57,496 nt of DNA, taken from the NCBI GenBank assembly GCA_934215475.1, contig CAKPZY010000007.1:1-57496 (forward strand). Direction: 5' to 3'. The DNA comes from an uncultured Ligilactobacillus sp. Lineage in GTDB: Bacteria > Bacillota > Bacilli > Lactobacillales > Lactobacillaceae. Both the position numbers and the translations under genes were made by a program. How positions within the stretch are numbered: the first letter of the stretch is position 1; the number at the start of each line of letters is the position of its first letter. Positions 18,548 to 28,438 of the stretch are shown here, piece after piece. The notes under the pieces are model-generated. The model saw only the letters and a program-made list of their open reading frames with translations, was not told the origin of the DNA and did not search any database.

Positions 18548-19828
18548 ATGTCTGTTTATATTGAAAAGGTTAAGGCACGTGAGATCTTTGATTCTCGTGG
18601 CAACCCTACTGTCGAGGCTGACGTTATCTTATCAGACGGTACAATGGGCCGTGCTGCCGTTCCATCTGGTGCTTCCACAGGTGAAAGAGAAGCTGTTGAA
18701 TTACGTGACGGCGGCGATCGTCTTCAAGGTAAAGGTGTTTTGAAGGCCGTTGAAAACGTAAATACGGAAATCAATGATGCTTTGCATGGTGTTGAACCAT
18801 TCAACCAAGCAGAAGTTGATCAGATCATGATCGACCTTGATGGTACTGATAACAAGGGCCGTTTGGGCGCTAATGCTATCTTAGGTGTGTCCATGGCTAA
18901 CTGCCGCGCTGCAGCTAACTATGAAGGAATTCCTTTATACCGTTACCTTGGTGGTACACATGCAGAACTGCCACAATCATTCCATAACGTTATCAATGGT
19001 GGCAAGCATGCCGATTCCGGTATCGATACCCAAGAATTTATGATTTCTCCTGTGAAGAAGGAATCGTTCCGTGACGGTATCGAAAAGATCGCTAACGTTT
19101 ACCATACATTGAAGAGTGTTTTAGCTGACAAAGGTTACGAAACAGGCTTAGGCGACGAAGGTGGTTTTGCACCTCGTTTAGACTCAACTGAAGAAGCTAT
19201 TGAAATGCTGGTCGCTGCGATCAAACAAGCTGGCTACGTCCCAGGCGAAGAAATTGCGATTGCTTTGGACCCGGCTTCATCAGAATTTTATGACCATGAA
19301 ACCGGCAACTACAAGTTCGAGGGTACAGAAAAAACTCCTGATCAAATGATTGAATATTACAAGGGCTTGATCGAAAAGTACCCTATCATTTCAATCGAAG
19401 ATCCATTTGGTGAAGATGACTGGGATAACTACGCTAAGTTCACGTCTGAGGTCAAAGACAAAATTCAGATCGTCGACGATGATTTAGTTGTAACTAACCC
19501 AGCAATCGTGCGTGAAGCAATCAAAAAAGGTTGCGGTAACGCTGTTTTGATCAAACTTAACCAAATCGGGACCGTTACTGAAACATTGGAAACGATCCGG
19601 ATGGCTAAGAAGAACGGCTGGACTGTTATGATGTCACACCGTTCCGGTGAAACTGGCGACACATTTATCGCCGACTTCGCTGTAGCCACAGAATCCGGTG
19701 AAATCAAGACTGGTGCTATGGCACGTTCAGAGCGTGTTGAAAAGTACAACCAACTTCTTCGTATTGAGGAAGAACTCAAGGGTAAAGCCCCTGTTGCACG
19801 TTTTCCGCACAATGTTGACTTTGACTAA
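18548..19828 (+). CDS. eno: Enolase
   Basis: Converts 2-phosphoglycerate to phosphoenolpyruvate. At 426 residues it is full length, with an N-terminal domain ([21 protein letters not shown]) and the barrel active site: GDEGGFAP, the metal ligands in [20 protein letters not shown] and VDDDL, the catalytic Lys in LIKLNQIGT and the MMSHRSGET loop. Where many enolases have GETEDTTIADLAV this one has [13 protein letters not shown]. It is not in a gapdh-pgk-tpi cluster but alone between terminators, so a second enolase gene elsewhere in the genome is possible. GAGGAG precedes the ATG. Confidence 0.97.
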   Translation: MSVYIEKVKAREIFDSRGNPTVEADVILSDGTMGRAAVPSGASTGEREAVELRDGGDRLQGKGVLKAVENVNTEINDALHGVEPFNQAEVDQIMIDLDGTDNKGRLGANAILGVSMANCRAAANYEGIPLYRYLGGTHAELPQSFHNVINGGKHADSGIDTQEFMISPVKKESFRDGIEKIANVYHTLKSVLADKGYETGLGDEGGFAPRLDSTEEAIEMLVAAIKQAGYVPGEEIAIALDPASSEFYDHETGNYKFEGTEKTPDQMIEYYKGLIEKYPIISIEDPFGEDDWDNYAKFTSEVKDKIQIVDDDLVVTNPAIVREAIKKGCGNAVLIKLNQIGTVTETLETIRMAKKNGWTVMMSHRSGETGDTFIADFAVATESGEIKTGAMARSERVEKYNQLLRIEEELKGKAPVARFPHNVDFD

Positions 19829-19856
19829 GATTTAAATTTATCACTATTATGTGACT

Positions 19857-19891
19857 TGCTCAGCTCGAACTTTGGAGCTGAGCTTTTTTAT
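19857..19891 (+). terminator. Enolase terminator
   Basis: Perfect 9-bp stem GCTCAGCTC/GAGCTGAGC with an 8-nt loop, followed by TTTTTTA. Confidence 0.9.
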
Positions 19892-20153
19892 TAAACTAAA
19901 GGGTAAAAAGAAAACTGGTTTAGCGAAATACATTTTTAACGGCCGCTTTCATTTAAGCCTTCCCCCGTGCTTTTGGGACAACTTGAATTATTGACCTGCG
20001 CTTCTCTTGCCGGTAATATCTAAATTAGATACCAAAATTAAAAACATTTGACCATCTAGCCAGTGAAATCTTTATACCAGGTAATTTTATTGTTCAAAAA
20101 GAACTAATAATAAAAAACAAAGTATGAAATTTTCATAAATTAGACCCTTAAAC
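19892..20153. other. Non-coding region between enolase terminator and uppP promoter
   Basis: AT-rich DNA without a supported gene, repeat or RNA signature that I can recognise. Confidence 0.4.
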
Positions 20154-20182
20154 TTGAACGGTCTTAAAAAAGTAGCTATTAT
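20154..20182 (+). promoter_or_regulatory. uppP promoter
   Basis: TTGAAC (20154-20159), a 17-bp spacer and TATTAT (20177-20182), about 58 bp upstream of the uppP start. Confidence 0.6.
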
Positions 20183-20239
20183 AGTGTCTGTTACAAAGCA
20201 AATTGCGTACATAATTAACGCAAGAAAGGATTATTTCTT

Positions 20240-21076
20240 TTGGACATATTAAAATCTATAATTTTAGGAATAGTAGAAGGAATCACCGAATTTCTTCCAA
20301 TTAGTTCGACGGGACACCTTGTTTTAGTTGACGAGTTCATCAAAATGAACCAAAGTAAACAATTCACAGATATGTTTAACGTGGTGATCCAATTAGGAGC
20401 TATTCTGGCCGTTGTTGTGTTGTATTTTCACAAATTAAATCCTCTCTCTCCTAAGAAGAATAGTCGGGAAAAGAAAAGTACTTGGATCTTGTGGCTTAAA
20501 GTTATTGTTGCCGTCTTGCCTTCAGTGGTTATCGGGTTGCCGCTGAGTGACTGGATGGATGAGCATTTAATGAACTGGGCCGTCGTTTCTACGACCTTGA
20601 TCCTATATGGGATCCTATTCATAATCGTCGAAAATCATAATGAACGTTCACATCGTGACGGGAACGCGAAGTATTCAAACTTAGATACATTGCCGTTTAG
20701 CATTGCGCTGTTCATTGGAGCATTCCAAGTCCTGTCTTTGATCCCCGGTACATCTCGTTCGGGAGCAACGATCCTTGGTGCAATATTAATTGGTGCTTCC
20801 CGGTATGTAGGAACTGAGTTTTCATTTTTCTTAGCAATTCCAACGATGTTTGGGGCGTCGTTCCTAAAAATTATTAAGTTCTTCCAGCACGGAGGTACTT
20901 TCGTTGGCCAGCAAGGGGTCATTTTGTTAGTAGGAATGGTCGTTTCGTTTGTTGTTGCTTATCTGTCGATCCGTTTCTTAATGAATTACATCAAAAACAA
21001 TGACTTCAAGGCTTTTGGCTGGTACCGGATCATTGTTGGACTACTTGTCATTGGTCTCAACCTATTTTTACTCTAA
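20240..21076 (+). CDS. uppP: Undecaprenyl-diphosphatase
   Basis: Integral membrane phosphatase that recycles undecaprenyl pyrophosphate, the lipid carrier for cell-wall precursors; overproduction of the family confers bacitracin resistance. At 278 residues it has both signature motifs: [14 protein letters not shown] (13-26, with E13/E17 and H26) and [10 protein letters not shown] near 170. About eight hydrophobic helices are visible. The start is TTG at 20240, with AAAGGA 9 bp upstream and no nearby in-frame ATG that keeps the first motif. Confidence 0.96.
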   Translation: MDILKSIILGIVEGITEFLPISSTGHLVLVDEFIKMNQSKQFTDMFNVVIQLGAILAVVVLYFHKLNPLSPKKNSREKKSTWILWLKVIVAVLPSVVIGLPLSDWMDEHLMNWAVVSTTLILYGILFIIVENHNERSHRDGNAKYSNLDTLPFSIALFIGAFQVLSLIPGTSRSGATILGAILIGASRYVGTEFSFFLAIPTMFGASFLKIIKFFQHGGTFVGQQGVILLVGMVVSFVVAYLSIRFLMNYIKNNDFKAFGWYRIIVGLLVIGLNLFLL

Positions 21077-21108
21077 ACACTTTGCATAAAATACCTGCCC
21101 TACTTGAA

Positions 21109-21160
21109 GTGCCCCATAATTGTTAGACAAAGAAACCTAATAATTATGGGGTGTTTTTTA
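21109..21160 (+). terminator. uppP terminator
   Basis: Long stem CCCCATAATTgTTAG/CTAATAATTATGGGG with one mismatch, followed by TGTTTTTT. Confidence 0.88.
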
Positions 21161-21260
21161 TGCTAATTAATAATTAGAGGAACAAACCTTAGCTTTGAAA
21201 TTCAAACTAGGTTAACATTAAACCAGTCATAAAAAAACACATCAAAGGAGATGGAGAAAA

Positions 21261-21761
21261 ATGATCAAATGGCTTAGAACTTCTAACAGCGGTATGGCAC
21301 TAGCGACCTTGATTCGACTCTACCTCGGATTTACCTGGTTAACTTCTGGTATGCAAAAAATTACTTCAGGACAATTTTCGTCCCAGGGAATGGTAACACA
21401 AGCAATCAAAGAACCTGTCACTAACCCTGCTGGACAGCCGGCATATGGCTGGTACAATTCTTTTTTAGATTCAATTGTGCAACCTAATATCTCCTTGTTT
21501 GATTTTTTGGTTCAGTACGGGGAGCTATTGATTGGTATAGGTTTGATCGTAGGTGCATTTACGACCTCCGCTGCCTTTTTTGGTTTAGCCTTAAATTTTA
21601 CGTACCTTTTAGCGGGATCTATCTCAATTAACCCATTATTCGTTTTTTTGGGGTTTATTATCTTGATCAGCGGATATAACCCTGGAAAGATCGGTCTTGA
21701 TCACTGGATCATTCCTTTCTTGCGACATAAATTTTCATGGTTGGAAAAGAGTGTTAATTGA
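21261..21761 (+). CDS. DoxX-family membrane protein
   Basis: A 166-residue protein with four hydrophobic helices and the DoxX pattern: RLYLGFTWLTSGMQKI in helix 1 and LLIGIGLIVGAF in helix 2. A hydrophilic stretch with a YGWYNSFLD segment lies between helices 1 and 2. DoxX proteins are linked to redox chemistry at the membrane in some bacteria, but no specific reaction can be assigned here. AAAGGAGATGGAG precedes the ATG. Confidence 0.82.
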   Translation: MIKWLRTSNSGMALATLIRLYLGFTWLTSGMQKITSGQFSSQGMVTQAIKEPVTNPAGQPAYGWYNSFLDSIVQPNISLFDFLVQYGELLIGIGLIVGAFTTSAAFFGLALNFTYLLAGSISINPLFVFLGFIILISGYNPGKIGLDHWIIPFLRHKFSWLEKSVN

Positions 21762-21842
21762 GACTGCCAAAAATTCACAGATATAAGTTTAAAAATTTAA
21801 CATTTAATTAGAACTATGGGCGTTACGTAAGTTAAAAGTTAT

Positions 21843-21886
21843 AAAAAGCCTAGTATCAGCAAAAAAGATGCTGTTACTAGGCTTTT
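21843..21886. terminator. Bidirectional terminator between doxX-like gene and ogt
   Basis: Inverted repeat AAAAGCCTAGTA/TACTAGGCTTTT around an 18-nt loop. It serves the converging DoxX-like and ogt transcripts. Confidence 0.8.
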
Positions 21887-21991
21887 CTATAATTAATATT
21901 GTCAGTATAAATGTTACTGATCCATCGACTGTGTAAATAACATTTTCTCGGTAAACGGGCAAATTTCACATACCTGGTACTTTTCTCAAGC

Positions 21992-22540
21992 TTAAACAAC
22001 CGGCACATGCTCAGACAGTTGCCAAAAATCTGGCGCCAGTACTTTTTCAAATTCCAATAATTTCTTTTTTCTCCGAATACCTCCGGCATATCCTGTTAAT
22101 GATCCATTGCTCCCTATGATGCGGTGACAAGGGACAAACAGGCTCAAAGGATTATGGCCCACGGCCTGGGCTGTGGCACGTGCATAATTTGCACCATACT
22201 TTAGTCCCTTGACTTGCCGGCCTATTTCTTGATAAGTAGCAACATGGCCGCTTGGTATTAAGCATAATGATCGCCAAACCAGACACTGAAACATTGTACC
22301 GCATAACTCTAAAGGAACATCACTTATCTGCGGCTGATTTCCCATGAAATATTCTTCCAACCAGCTGCTGGCCTGTCGCAAAACAGCATCACGTTTGTGT
22401 ATAACATCTTTTCCCTGGATGACACTGGCATAATACTTTTGGCCGACAAACCACGAGCCTACTAAAGCTTGACCATTGCTGGCTAGCAAAATCATCCCCA
22501 CTGGTGAGAAATATTTACATACCCTAACTTTGTCTGACAT
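21992..22540 (-). CDS. ogt: Methylated-DNA--protein-cysteine methyltransferase
   Basis: Removes O6-alkyl groups from guanine by suicide transfer to its own Cys. The active site is PCHR (C138-H139-R140), followed by the family RIIGSNGSLTGYAGG segment. The helix-turn-helix IPSGHVATYQEIGRQ (about 95-109) reads the DNA minor groove. At 182 residues the length is normal. AGGTGG precedes the ATG. It is 11 bp downstream of the tyrosine phosphatase gene and probably co-transcribed with it. Confidence 0.95.
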   Translation of the reverse strand: MSDKVRVCKYFSPVGMILLASNGQALVGSWFVGQKYYASVIQGKDVIHKRDAVLRQASSWLEEYFMGNQPQISDVPLELCGTMFQCLVWRSLCLIPSGHVATYQEIGRQVKGLKYGANYARATAQAVGHNPLSLFVPCHRIIGSNGSLTGYAGGIRRKKKLLEFEKVLAPDFWQLSEHVPVV

Positions 22541-22551
22541 TTTACCACCTT

Positions 22552-23334
22552 TTACTCCACGTATAGTTTGCTCAATTTTTCCAAATTATTATCGCTAAGT
22601 TTCATCTTGTCGTGTAAATATCCTGCCACAGATCCGGAGATGGCTTTAGCAGTGCGATAAAGTGTCTCAAAATTATCGCTAGAAACCGCCAGGTTCGAAT
22701 TAAGCTGGTCAGCTAGGTCCTTTGAATCACCTTTAGTCAAAATACTATTGATCGTATCAGTCGAAGCATTGGAGTAATAAAGATTTGTCATCAAGTAATC
22801 TTTTAAAATGGCATCTTCATCAACCTGCAAGGCGTTTAAGATCAAAAAACCGCCGACACCTGTCCGATCTTTACCCGCTGCGCAATGAAAAACTAAGCTT
22901 TCATCAGGTTGGTCATTTTCCAGCAATAATTGGAAAAGATCTCGATATACATGCTGCGCATGCGGATCAGCCAGCATCTGTGCATAAGCTTCATCCACAA
23001 AGGACAGCTCACTGCTCTTGAGCCTCATTGAACCCACTATGCCTAAGTTCTTAAATAAGGAGGAGGAGAAAGGATAAACCGACATGTTATAATATTGAGC
23101 CCCAGCGGGTATTTTGTCGGGGAAGTACTCCGATTCAGATTTTGACCGCAAGTCAGCCACATATTTCAGACCGTACTCCTGCAAAAATTCCACATCCTTG
23201 GATGTTAATTCCCCTAAATTACCAGAGCGCAAAAGCTTACGCCAGCGAGTCATTTGCCCATTCTTGGTGGGATAACCGCCCATTTCATGAAAGTTCACTC
23301 CATTTTTAACTTGTAAAACTCTATCCTTCTTCAA
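22552..23334 (-). CDS. Protein-tyrosine/serine phosphatase (Y_phosphatase3 family)
   Basis: A cysteine-based phosphatase with the P-loop HCAAGKDRTG (catalytic C151 and R157 in this numbering) and the N-terminal FHEMGGYPT and LLRSGNLGELT features of the family. Bacterial members act on phosphotyrosine, phosphoserine or phosphoinositides; the natural substrate is unknown. The start is ambiguous. AAAGGA lies 9 bp before an in-frame TTG at 23334, while the ATG at 23343 and the GTG at 23355 have no correctly spaced ribosome binding site. It is first in a two-gene unit with ogt. Confidence 0.9.
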   Translation of the reverse strand: MKKDRVLQVKNGVNFHEMGGYPTKNGQMTRWRKLLRSGNLGELTSKDVEFLQEYGLKYVADLRSKSESEYFPDKIPAGAQYYNMSVYPFSSSLFKNLGIVGSMRLKSSELSFVDEAYAQMLADPHAQHVYRDLFQLLLENDQPDESLVFHCAAGKDRTGVGGFLILNALQVDEDAILKDYLMTNLYYSNASTDTINSILTKGDSKDLADQLNSNLAVSSDNFETLYRTAKAISGSVAGYLHDKMKLSDNNLEKLSKLYVE

Positions 23335-23399
23335 AAAAGTCATCCTTTCAACCACTTACGAGTTGCAAGTATCTTACACCCACAAAAAGTTTGTTAAAA

Positions 23400-23421
23400 A
23401 AAGCGGGCGTGACTGCCCGTC
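23400..23421 (-). terminator. Terminator of the CNNM/CBS protein gene
   Basis: Stem CGGGC/GCCCG with a 6-nt loop, followed on the minus strand by CTTTTTTT, 34 bp past the stop codon. Confidence 0.82.
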
Positions 23422-23453
23422 TTTTTCTGTATTACGATTATTTAACCACATGT

Positions 23454-24833
23454 TTAATCTTTGGTCGAATCGTTTGTTTCTTGGTCCTGTCCATCTTCTT
23501 GTTCATCTAAAGAAGGTGCAGTTGCCTTGGTCACAGTCATCCATTCGATATAATTTCTATTAAATTTAGTTACTTTGATGTTTAAATGCCCGATTTGAAT
23601 TAGACTTCCTAAACGGACTTTATAATTTTCCAGCAAATAACCAGCTACGGTAACCGACTCGGATTCTTCAAAATACTTGTCCTTAAAATGAAAATATCTT
23701 TCAAAATCGTAAAGTGTTGTTTTACCAGAAACACTGTAAGTTCCATCTTCATTATCAATAATGTCATCCAGAGAAACATCGTCTGCTTCATCTTTGACAG
23801 TACCAAACAATTCTTCATAAATGTCACGGTCAGTGACTATCCCACTTGTTCCGCCATACTCATCTAATATTACGACCATCGGAACATGTTTTTTGATCAT
23901 CTGTTTGAGCAAATTCTGAATCGGTGTCACTTCTGGAGCAGTGCCAAGCGTCCGCATCAGCTTCGCAACACGAACAGTGTCATCTACTTGGGCCTGGCGG
24001 ACTATATCGTAAATATAAACATAACCCAAGATCTTATCCTTATCATTATTGGCAACAACTGGATAACGACTATATTTATCTTCCAAATAAAGTGTAACAA
24101 CATCAGCAACTGTTTGTGTCACGTCAACAACTTTAAGGCTTGTCCGGTCAACCATGATATCTCTAGCCACCTTATCATTAAATTCAAAGGCACGCTCCAT
24201 GTAAACATAATCATTCGGTTCGATCGAACCGCCTGTCACAGCATTTTTCGAAATATTCAAAATCTCGTTTTGAGATAAAATATCTTCATCTTGGCCAGCT
24301 GGTTTGAGGCCGATCATTTTGACGATAGCTGTCGCTGAAATATTTAATAACCAAACAAAGGGGTAAAAAACGATATGAAAATAATGCAAGGGCGTGACAA
24401 TAGCCATCATCATTTTCATTGGCATATCTATACTAATATTTTTAGGAACGATCTCTGTTAAGACCACTTCTAGGTAGGTCAATACTACGACACCTAAAAC
24501 AGCGCTGATCGACACTGCCGTTGCATGGTTAAAAGGCAGTACCCCAAAAACATCCAGAAATAATTTTGTCAGTGAATCTGCACCGATCCAACCTAAAATA
24601 ATCCCAGTCACTGAAACTCCAACCTGTGTCGTCGAGAGATACTCATTCATGTTGGTGATCATTTGCAGTGCAAGTTTTAACTTACGCTCGTTACCAGTCC
24701 CCTTTTCTAGGGAGCTTTCTACAGCACTTTTGCGTAACGAAACGATTGCAAATTCCGAGGCAACAAAAAAGGCCGCAAAAAAGAACACGATCAATACGAT
24801 GATCAAATTAGTAATCGCTTGACCACTTGACAT
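23454..24833 (-). CDS. CNNM-domain/CBS-pair membrane protein (hemolysin C-like, CorC_HlyC)
   Basis: A 459-residue membrane protein with the standard layout. A DUF21/CNNM transmembrane domain (about 1-190, four helices) is followed by a CBS pair (about 205-330, e.g. RDIMVDRTSLKVVD) and a C-terminal CorC_HlyC domain. An acidic tail (DEQEDGQDQETNDSTKD) ends the protein. Relatives are implicated in Mg2+/Co2+ transport or efflux; the hemolysin name is historical. I chose the ATG at 24833 because GAGGA lies 7-8 bp upstream; an ATG five codons earlier has no ribosome binding site. Confidence 0.9.
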   Translation of the reverse strand: MSSGQAITNLIIVLIVFFFAAFFVASEFAIVSLRKSAVESSLEKGTGNERKLKLALQMITNMNEYLSTTQVGVSVTGIILGWIGADSLTKLFLDVFGVLPFNHATAVSISAVLGVVVLTYLEVVLTEIVPKNISIDMPMKMMMAIVTPLHYFHIVFYPFVWLLNISATAIVKMIGLKPAGQDEDILSQNEILNISKNAVTGGSIEPNDYVYMERAFEFNDKVARDIMVDRTSLKVVDVTQTVADVVTLYLEDKYSRYPVVANNDKDKILGYVYIYDIVRQAQVDDTVRVAKLMRTLGTAPEVTPIQNLLKQMIKKHVPMVVILDEYGGTSGIVTDRDIYEELFGTVKDEADDVSLDDIIDNEDGTYSVSGKTTLYDFERYFHFKDKYFEESESVTVAGYLLENYKVRLGSLIQIGHLNIKVTKFNRNYIEWMTVTKATAPSLDEQEDGQDQETNDSTKD

Positions 24834-25032
24834 CAAGTCATTCCTCATTTCTTGTACATTTTATACTAGATATATCATAGCACCTTTTGTTAATTTTATA
24901 TAGAATCTCAGCCGTAGTTGTGAAAAGCTGGTTGTTGATCACGTCATAATATGATCAAGTCAGTTACTTCAAACATGATTTGACTGACTATATTCATATA
25001 CAGCTATATTAAGCTGCAACTTTCCCTCCCAC

Positions 25033-25062
25033 CAAAAAAGCACCGCTTTATATCGCAGTGCC
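25033..25062 (-). terminator. metNPQ operon terminator
   Basis: Stem GCACTGC/GCGGTGC (one G-T pair) with an 8-nt loop, followed by TTTTTTGG on the minus strand, just past metQ. Confidence 0.85.
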
Positions 25063-25085
25063 ATTTCACGGTAAACGTGATCTCT

Positions 25086-25916
25086 TTATTTAGCTGGGAG
25101 TACGCCACCATCGTATTCTTTTTTGATCCAGTTCTGTGTAGAGCTGGATTGCAAAACTTTCATCAATTTCTTGATGGCCGGCTTATCTTTTTCACCCTTG
25201 CGAACAGCTACAATATTGACATAAGGAGACGATTTCTTTTCCAAAGCAATACTGTCCTTGGGTGGATTCAAACCAGCCTGCACTGCATAGTTAGCGTTGA
25301 TAACTGTTGCCGCGCCTTCATTTGACTGATATAATTTTGGCATTAATTTTGCTTCATAAGTATGTTTAAACTGCAGGTTTTTCTTATTTGTCGCAATATC
25401 ATCAAACGTAGCTGTTTCAAGGTTGGTTCCCTTCTTGATCGTGATCAAGCCGGCATCTTTAAAGATTTTCAAAACACGGCCATAATCAGCCACATTACTG
25501 GAAACTAAGACAGTTGAATTATTCGGCAGATCTTTAAGGTTTTTGTATTTCTTGGAATATACTCCGATCGGTTCCAAGTGAACGCCACCAGCACTGATCA
25601 AAGATCCATTATTTTTCTTATTCCAATTATTCAAAAATGGAATATGCTGAAAGTAGTTGGCATCTAATTCCTTATTTGCTAGTGCCTTATTAGGCATTAC
25701 ATAATCGTCAAAGATCTTAACTTTTAAGTTGATCCCCTCTTTTTCCAACTGCGGTTTTACATGGTTCAAAATCTTAGCGTGCGGTGTAGCCGAGGCCCCA
25801 ATTGTAAGCGTGGTAGTCTTTTTGTCAGAACTAGCAGAATTCGAACCACAGCCCACCAATAAAATGACACTTGCGGCTAAAACTGATATTAAACTGATAA
25901 TGCGTTTTTTTTGCAT
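25086..25916 (-). CDS. metQ: Methionine ABC transporter, substrate-binding lipoprotein
   Basis: NlpA/MetQ-family lipoprotein that captures methionine at the membrane. The lipobox LLVGC places the lipidated Cys at residue 23. The NlpA core follows with TLTIGASATPHAKIL, the NYFQHIPFLNNW segment and a C-terminal helix. At about 276 residues the length is normal. I use the ATG at 25916, which has GGAGTTGAG upstream; the ATG five codons earlier lacks one. It is last in the metN-metP-metQ operon. Confidence 0.93.
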   Translation of the reverse strand: MQKKRIISLISVLAASVILLVGCGSNSASSDKKTTTLTIGASATPHAKILNHVKPQLEKEGINLKVKIFDDYVMPNKALANKELDANYFQHIPFLNNWNKKNNGSLISAGGVHLEPIGVYSKKYKNLKDLPNNSTVLVSSNVADYGRVLKIFKDAGLITIKKGTNLETATFDDIATNKKNLQFKHTYEAKLMPKLYQSNEGAATVINANYAVQAGLNPPKDSIALEKKSSPYVNIVAVRKGEKDKPAIKKLMKVLQSSSTQNWIKKEYDGGVLPAK

Positions 25917-25956
25917 CAAACTCAACTCCATTGTTTTTAATTTTTATGAACATAAT

Positions 25957-26643
25957 TTAACGTTTGTCTACTTTTCGGGTGACTCCGTCACCGAGATACT
26001 GAAAAGCAAACACGATCAACACGATCACAACAGTAGCAGCTAACGTAATTGCATTGTTGTATGACTGAAAACCGTCTGTATAAGCCAATTGCCCTAAACC
26101 GCCAGCTCCGATCGCACCAGCCATAGCTGTATAACCGATCAATGAGATCGCAGTTACGGTGATTCCTGAAACTAGTGCGGGCATGCTCTCCGGAATGAGA
26201 ACTTTGTAAACGACTTGCCAGCTGCTGGCACCCATCGAGTATGCAGCCTCGATCACTCCGCCGTCCACGTCATTAAAGGCTATTTGGACGAGACGGGCAT
26301 AAAATGGCGCAGCCGAAACTACCAGCGAGGGGATCGCGGCTTTCGCGCCGGTAATAGCACCCACAACTACTTGAGTAACTGGAAGCAGCAGTACTATCAA
26401 AATGATAAATGGGATCGACCGAAACACGTTGACAAAAAACGCAACGATCCAATTGAGGGCCTTGACCGCAGGATTCTTGCTGCCATCTGTTTGGTAGAGT
26501 AATAGTCCTAACAAAACTCCTAAGATCGCGACGATCGCGATGGACAAGACCGTCATCCATAAAGTTTCCCATGCTGCGGACCAGACATTTGGCCAGTTAA
26601 CGTTTTTAAATTGAAAATATGAAGCCAAACCCTGATCAGACAT
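25957..26643 (-). CDS. metP: Methionine ABC transporter permease
   Basis: MetI/MetP-type permease of 228 residues with five or six membrane helices. It has the EAA-like loop EAAYSMGASSWQVVYKVLIP that docks the ATPase. Its start overlaps the end of metN by 8 bp, so translation is coupled. Confidence 0.94.
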   Translation of the reverse strand: MSDQGLASYFQFKNVNWPNVWSAAWETLWMTVLSIAIVAILGVLLGLLLYQTDGSKNPAVKALNWIVAFFVNVFRSIPFIILIVLLLPVTQVVVGAITGAKAAIPSLVVSAAPFYARLVQIAFNDVDGGVIEAAYSMGASSWQVVYKVLIPESMPALVSGITVTAISLIGYTAMAGAIGAGGLGQLAYTDGFQSYNNAITLAATVVIVLIVFAFQYLGDGVTRKVDKR

Positions 26644-27679
26644 GATCGATCACCTTCGTTTCTACGCGCATTTTTCTAAAGAAATCTAAAGCTCCCGCTA
26701 TCTCCTTTGGATCACCCAGCAGTTGGACAAAAAGTGTCCCGATCGTCCCTTGTTGATCACCAATCTGATGGATCGACCCCTCCAAAATGCTCAATGTCAC
26801 ATTAGGAAATTCACGGATCATTTCAGTAACGATGGGTAATTTGACCTGGTCACCGTGAAATTTTAAAGAAACGATCTTACCCTGCGGATACTTCTTCAAC
26901 AAATCAGCTGTGATTTGCTGAATGTCAGTTGTTTGACTCGTATCAACTTCAGAACTGACAAATCGCTTGGTCAACTCCTGTTGTGGATCAGTAAACACTG
27001 AGGAAACAGGCCCTTTCTCGATCAACTCCCCATCATCCATCACTGCCACCGAATCAGCTAAACGACGGATCACATGCATCTCATGGGTAATGATCACAAT
27101 TGTCAAATTCATTTTCTGATTAATATGTTCCAAAAGATCCAAAACTTCATCGGTTGTTTGCGGGTCCAAGGCACTGGTAGCCTCATCTGAAATCAAGATA
27201 TCAGGATCATTGGCTAAGGCTCGTGCAATACCTACTCGCTGCTTTTGCCCACCAGACAATTGTGCTGGGTAAGAATGGATCCGATTGCCCAACCCGACCA
27301 ATTCAGCTAAATTTTTAGCTTTTTCAATTCGTTTTGCCTTAGGAACACCATCTAGTTCCATCGGAAACATAATATTGCGCAAGACTGTCCGAGACCACAA
27401 TAGATTAAAGTGTTGAAAAATCATCCCTATCTTCTTGCGTTGCGCTCGTAGTTTGGGCCCTGCTAAATTATCGATCCTATTTCCATCGATCAAAACCTGA
27501 CCCGATGTGAGGTTCTCCAAGCCATTTAACATGCGGACTAATGTACTTTTGCCTGCCCCAGAGAAACCCACTATCCCATAAACTTCTCCGCTTTGAATCT
27601 TTAAATTGACATTTTTAACTGCCTTAACTTCCCCTTCCTTAGTGGAGAAAGTCTTCGAAATGCCCTTTAACTCTATCAT
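26636..27679 (-). CDS. metN: Methionine ABC transporter ATP-binding protein
   Basis: ATPase of the MetNPQ importer. Walker A is GFSGAGKST (about 38-46), the signature is LSGGQKQRVGIARAL and Walker B is ILISDEATSALD. The C-terminal 80 residues form a NIL/ACT-like domain that in MetN binds methionine and inhibits transport at high internal levels. At 347 residues it is full length. It is the first gene of the operon, behind a T-box. Confidence 0.95.
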   Translation of the reverse strand: MIELKGISKTFSTKEGEVKAVKNVNLKIQSGEVYGIVGFSGAGKSTLVRMLNGLENLTSGQVLIDGNRIDNLAGPKLRAQRKKIGMIFQHFNLLWSRTVLRNIMFPMELDGVPKAKRIEKAKNLAELVGLGNRIHSYPAQLSGGQKQRVGIARALANDPDILISDEATSALDPQTTDEVLDLLEHINQKMNLTIVIITHEMHVIRRLADSVAVMDDGELIEKGPVSSVFTDPQQELTKRFVSSEVDTSQTTDIQQITADLLKKYPQGKIVSLKFHGDQVKLPIVTEMIREFPNVTLSILEGSIHQIGDQQGTIGTLFVQLLGDPKEIAGALDFFRKMRVETKVIDHV

Positions 27680-27774
27680 TGACTTATCCTACTTTCCTCT
27701 CTGCTGCACAGCATATACTACAAACATCGATCATCCACCACACCAAACTTTATGCGTATCTCCACTTTTTTGTA

Positions 27775-28040
27775 TAAAAAAAGGGCCCGTCCTCTCAAAG
27801 GACGAAAACCCGTGGTACCACCTTAATTCGTTACTATCTAACTATAAATAGCTAGTAACCTTCTAGCCTCTTATAAGACCGTGATGATATCGCAATCAGC
27901 GGAGCAACAGCTTGCACTGATGCTCAACTCCAGAGCTCATCTTCATTTTTCCGTTCTATCCTTCTTTTCAGCTGCCGAAGGTTTCTGCAATATACTTAGA
28001 AAAACTACTCTTCTCTTCAACGTTTGTCGTATTCTCAACA
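27775..28040 (-). promoter_or_regulatory. T-box riboswitch leader of metNPQ
   Basis: The minus strand carries the T-box core AAGGTGGTACCACGG near 27810-27824. A terminator hairpin (CGTCC/GGACG extended by GGG/CCC) and a run of eight T follow. The operon and an ATG triplet in the upstream arm (near 27947) point to tRNA-Met sensing. Lactobacillales commonly use Met T-boxes where bacilli use SAM riboswitches. The core is seen directly; the specifier is inferred. Confidence 0.92.
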
Positions 28041-28046
28041 ACATTG

Positions 28047-28075
28047 ATACTAATCGTTAATAATTGCTTTGTCAA
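28047..28075 (-). promoter_or_regulatory. metNPQ promoter
   Basis: Minus-strand TTGACA (28070-28075), a 17-bp spacer and TAGTAT (28047-28052), immediately upstream of the T-box leader. The -35 box is a perfect consensus. Confidence 0.8.
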
Positions 28076-28079
28076 CATA

Positions 28080-28438
28080 TTTTTAGAATACGTTTAGCAC
28101 AAAAGATAACCTCTTTTACTTGAGTTCCCCAAATACCAATCACGATCTGACTTCCACTCACTTGAAATTACAAGTTTTTCTAATTTATACCTAACAACTT
28201 TGAGAGCAAATGGAATTCCACTAAGCTCAGGTATCCAGCTTAGAATACAGGAAAATCTCTCAAAAGTGATCCTCTGCGCTTATTTAAACATGAAATACAC
28301 AACTGCGCATACCGGTCACAAGAGTGTGGATCTTTCCCGTTAACAGGATACAAATCATGTTGCAGCATGGGGCCTCATTTGCTATGTATGGCACTTTTTC
28401 AGGCCAGGTAGCAGTTTTCAGTCAATGTACAAGCTCCG
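28080..28438. other. Non-coding region between met leader and murQ
   Basis: About 360 bp without a supported reading frame or RNA motif. No clear terminator for murQ is visible. It could be the remnant of a lost gene, but I see no recognisable protein similarity. Confidence 0.35.

Noticed and set aside
28080..28438. Pseudogene between the met leader and murQ
   Set aside because: The length suggests lost coding sequence, but no protein motif is recognisable in any frame.
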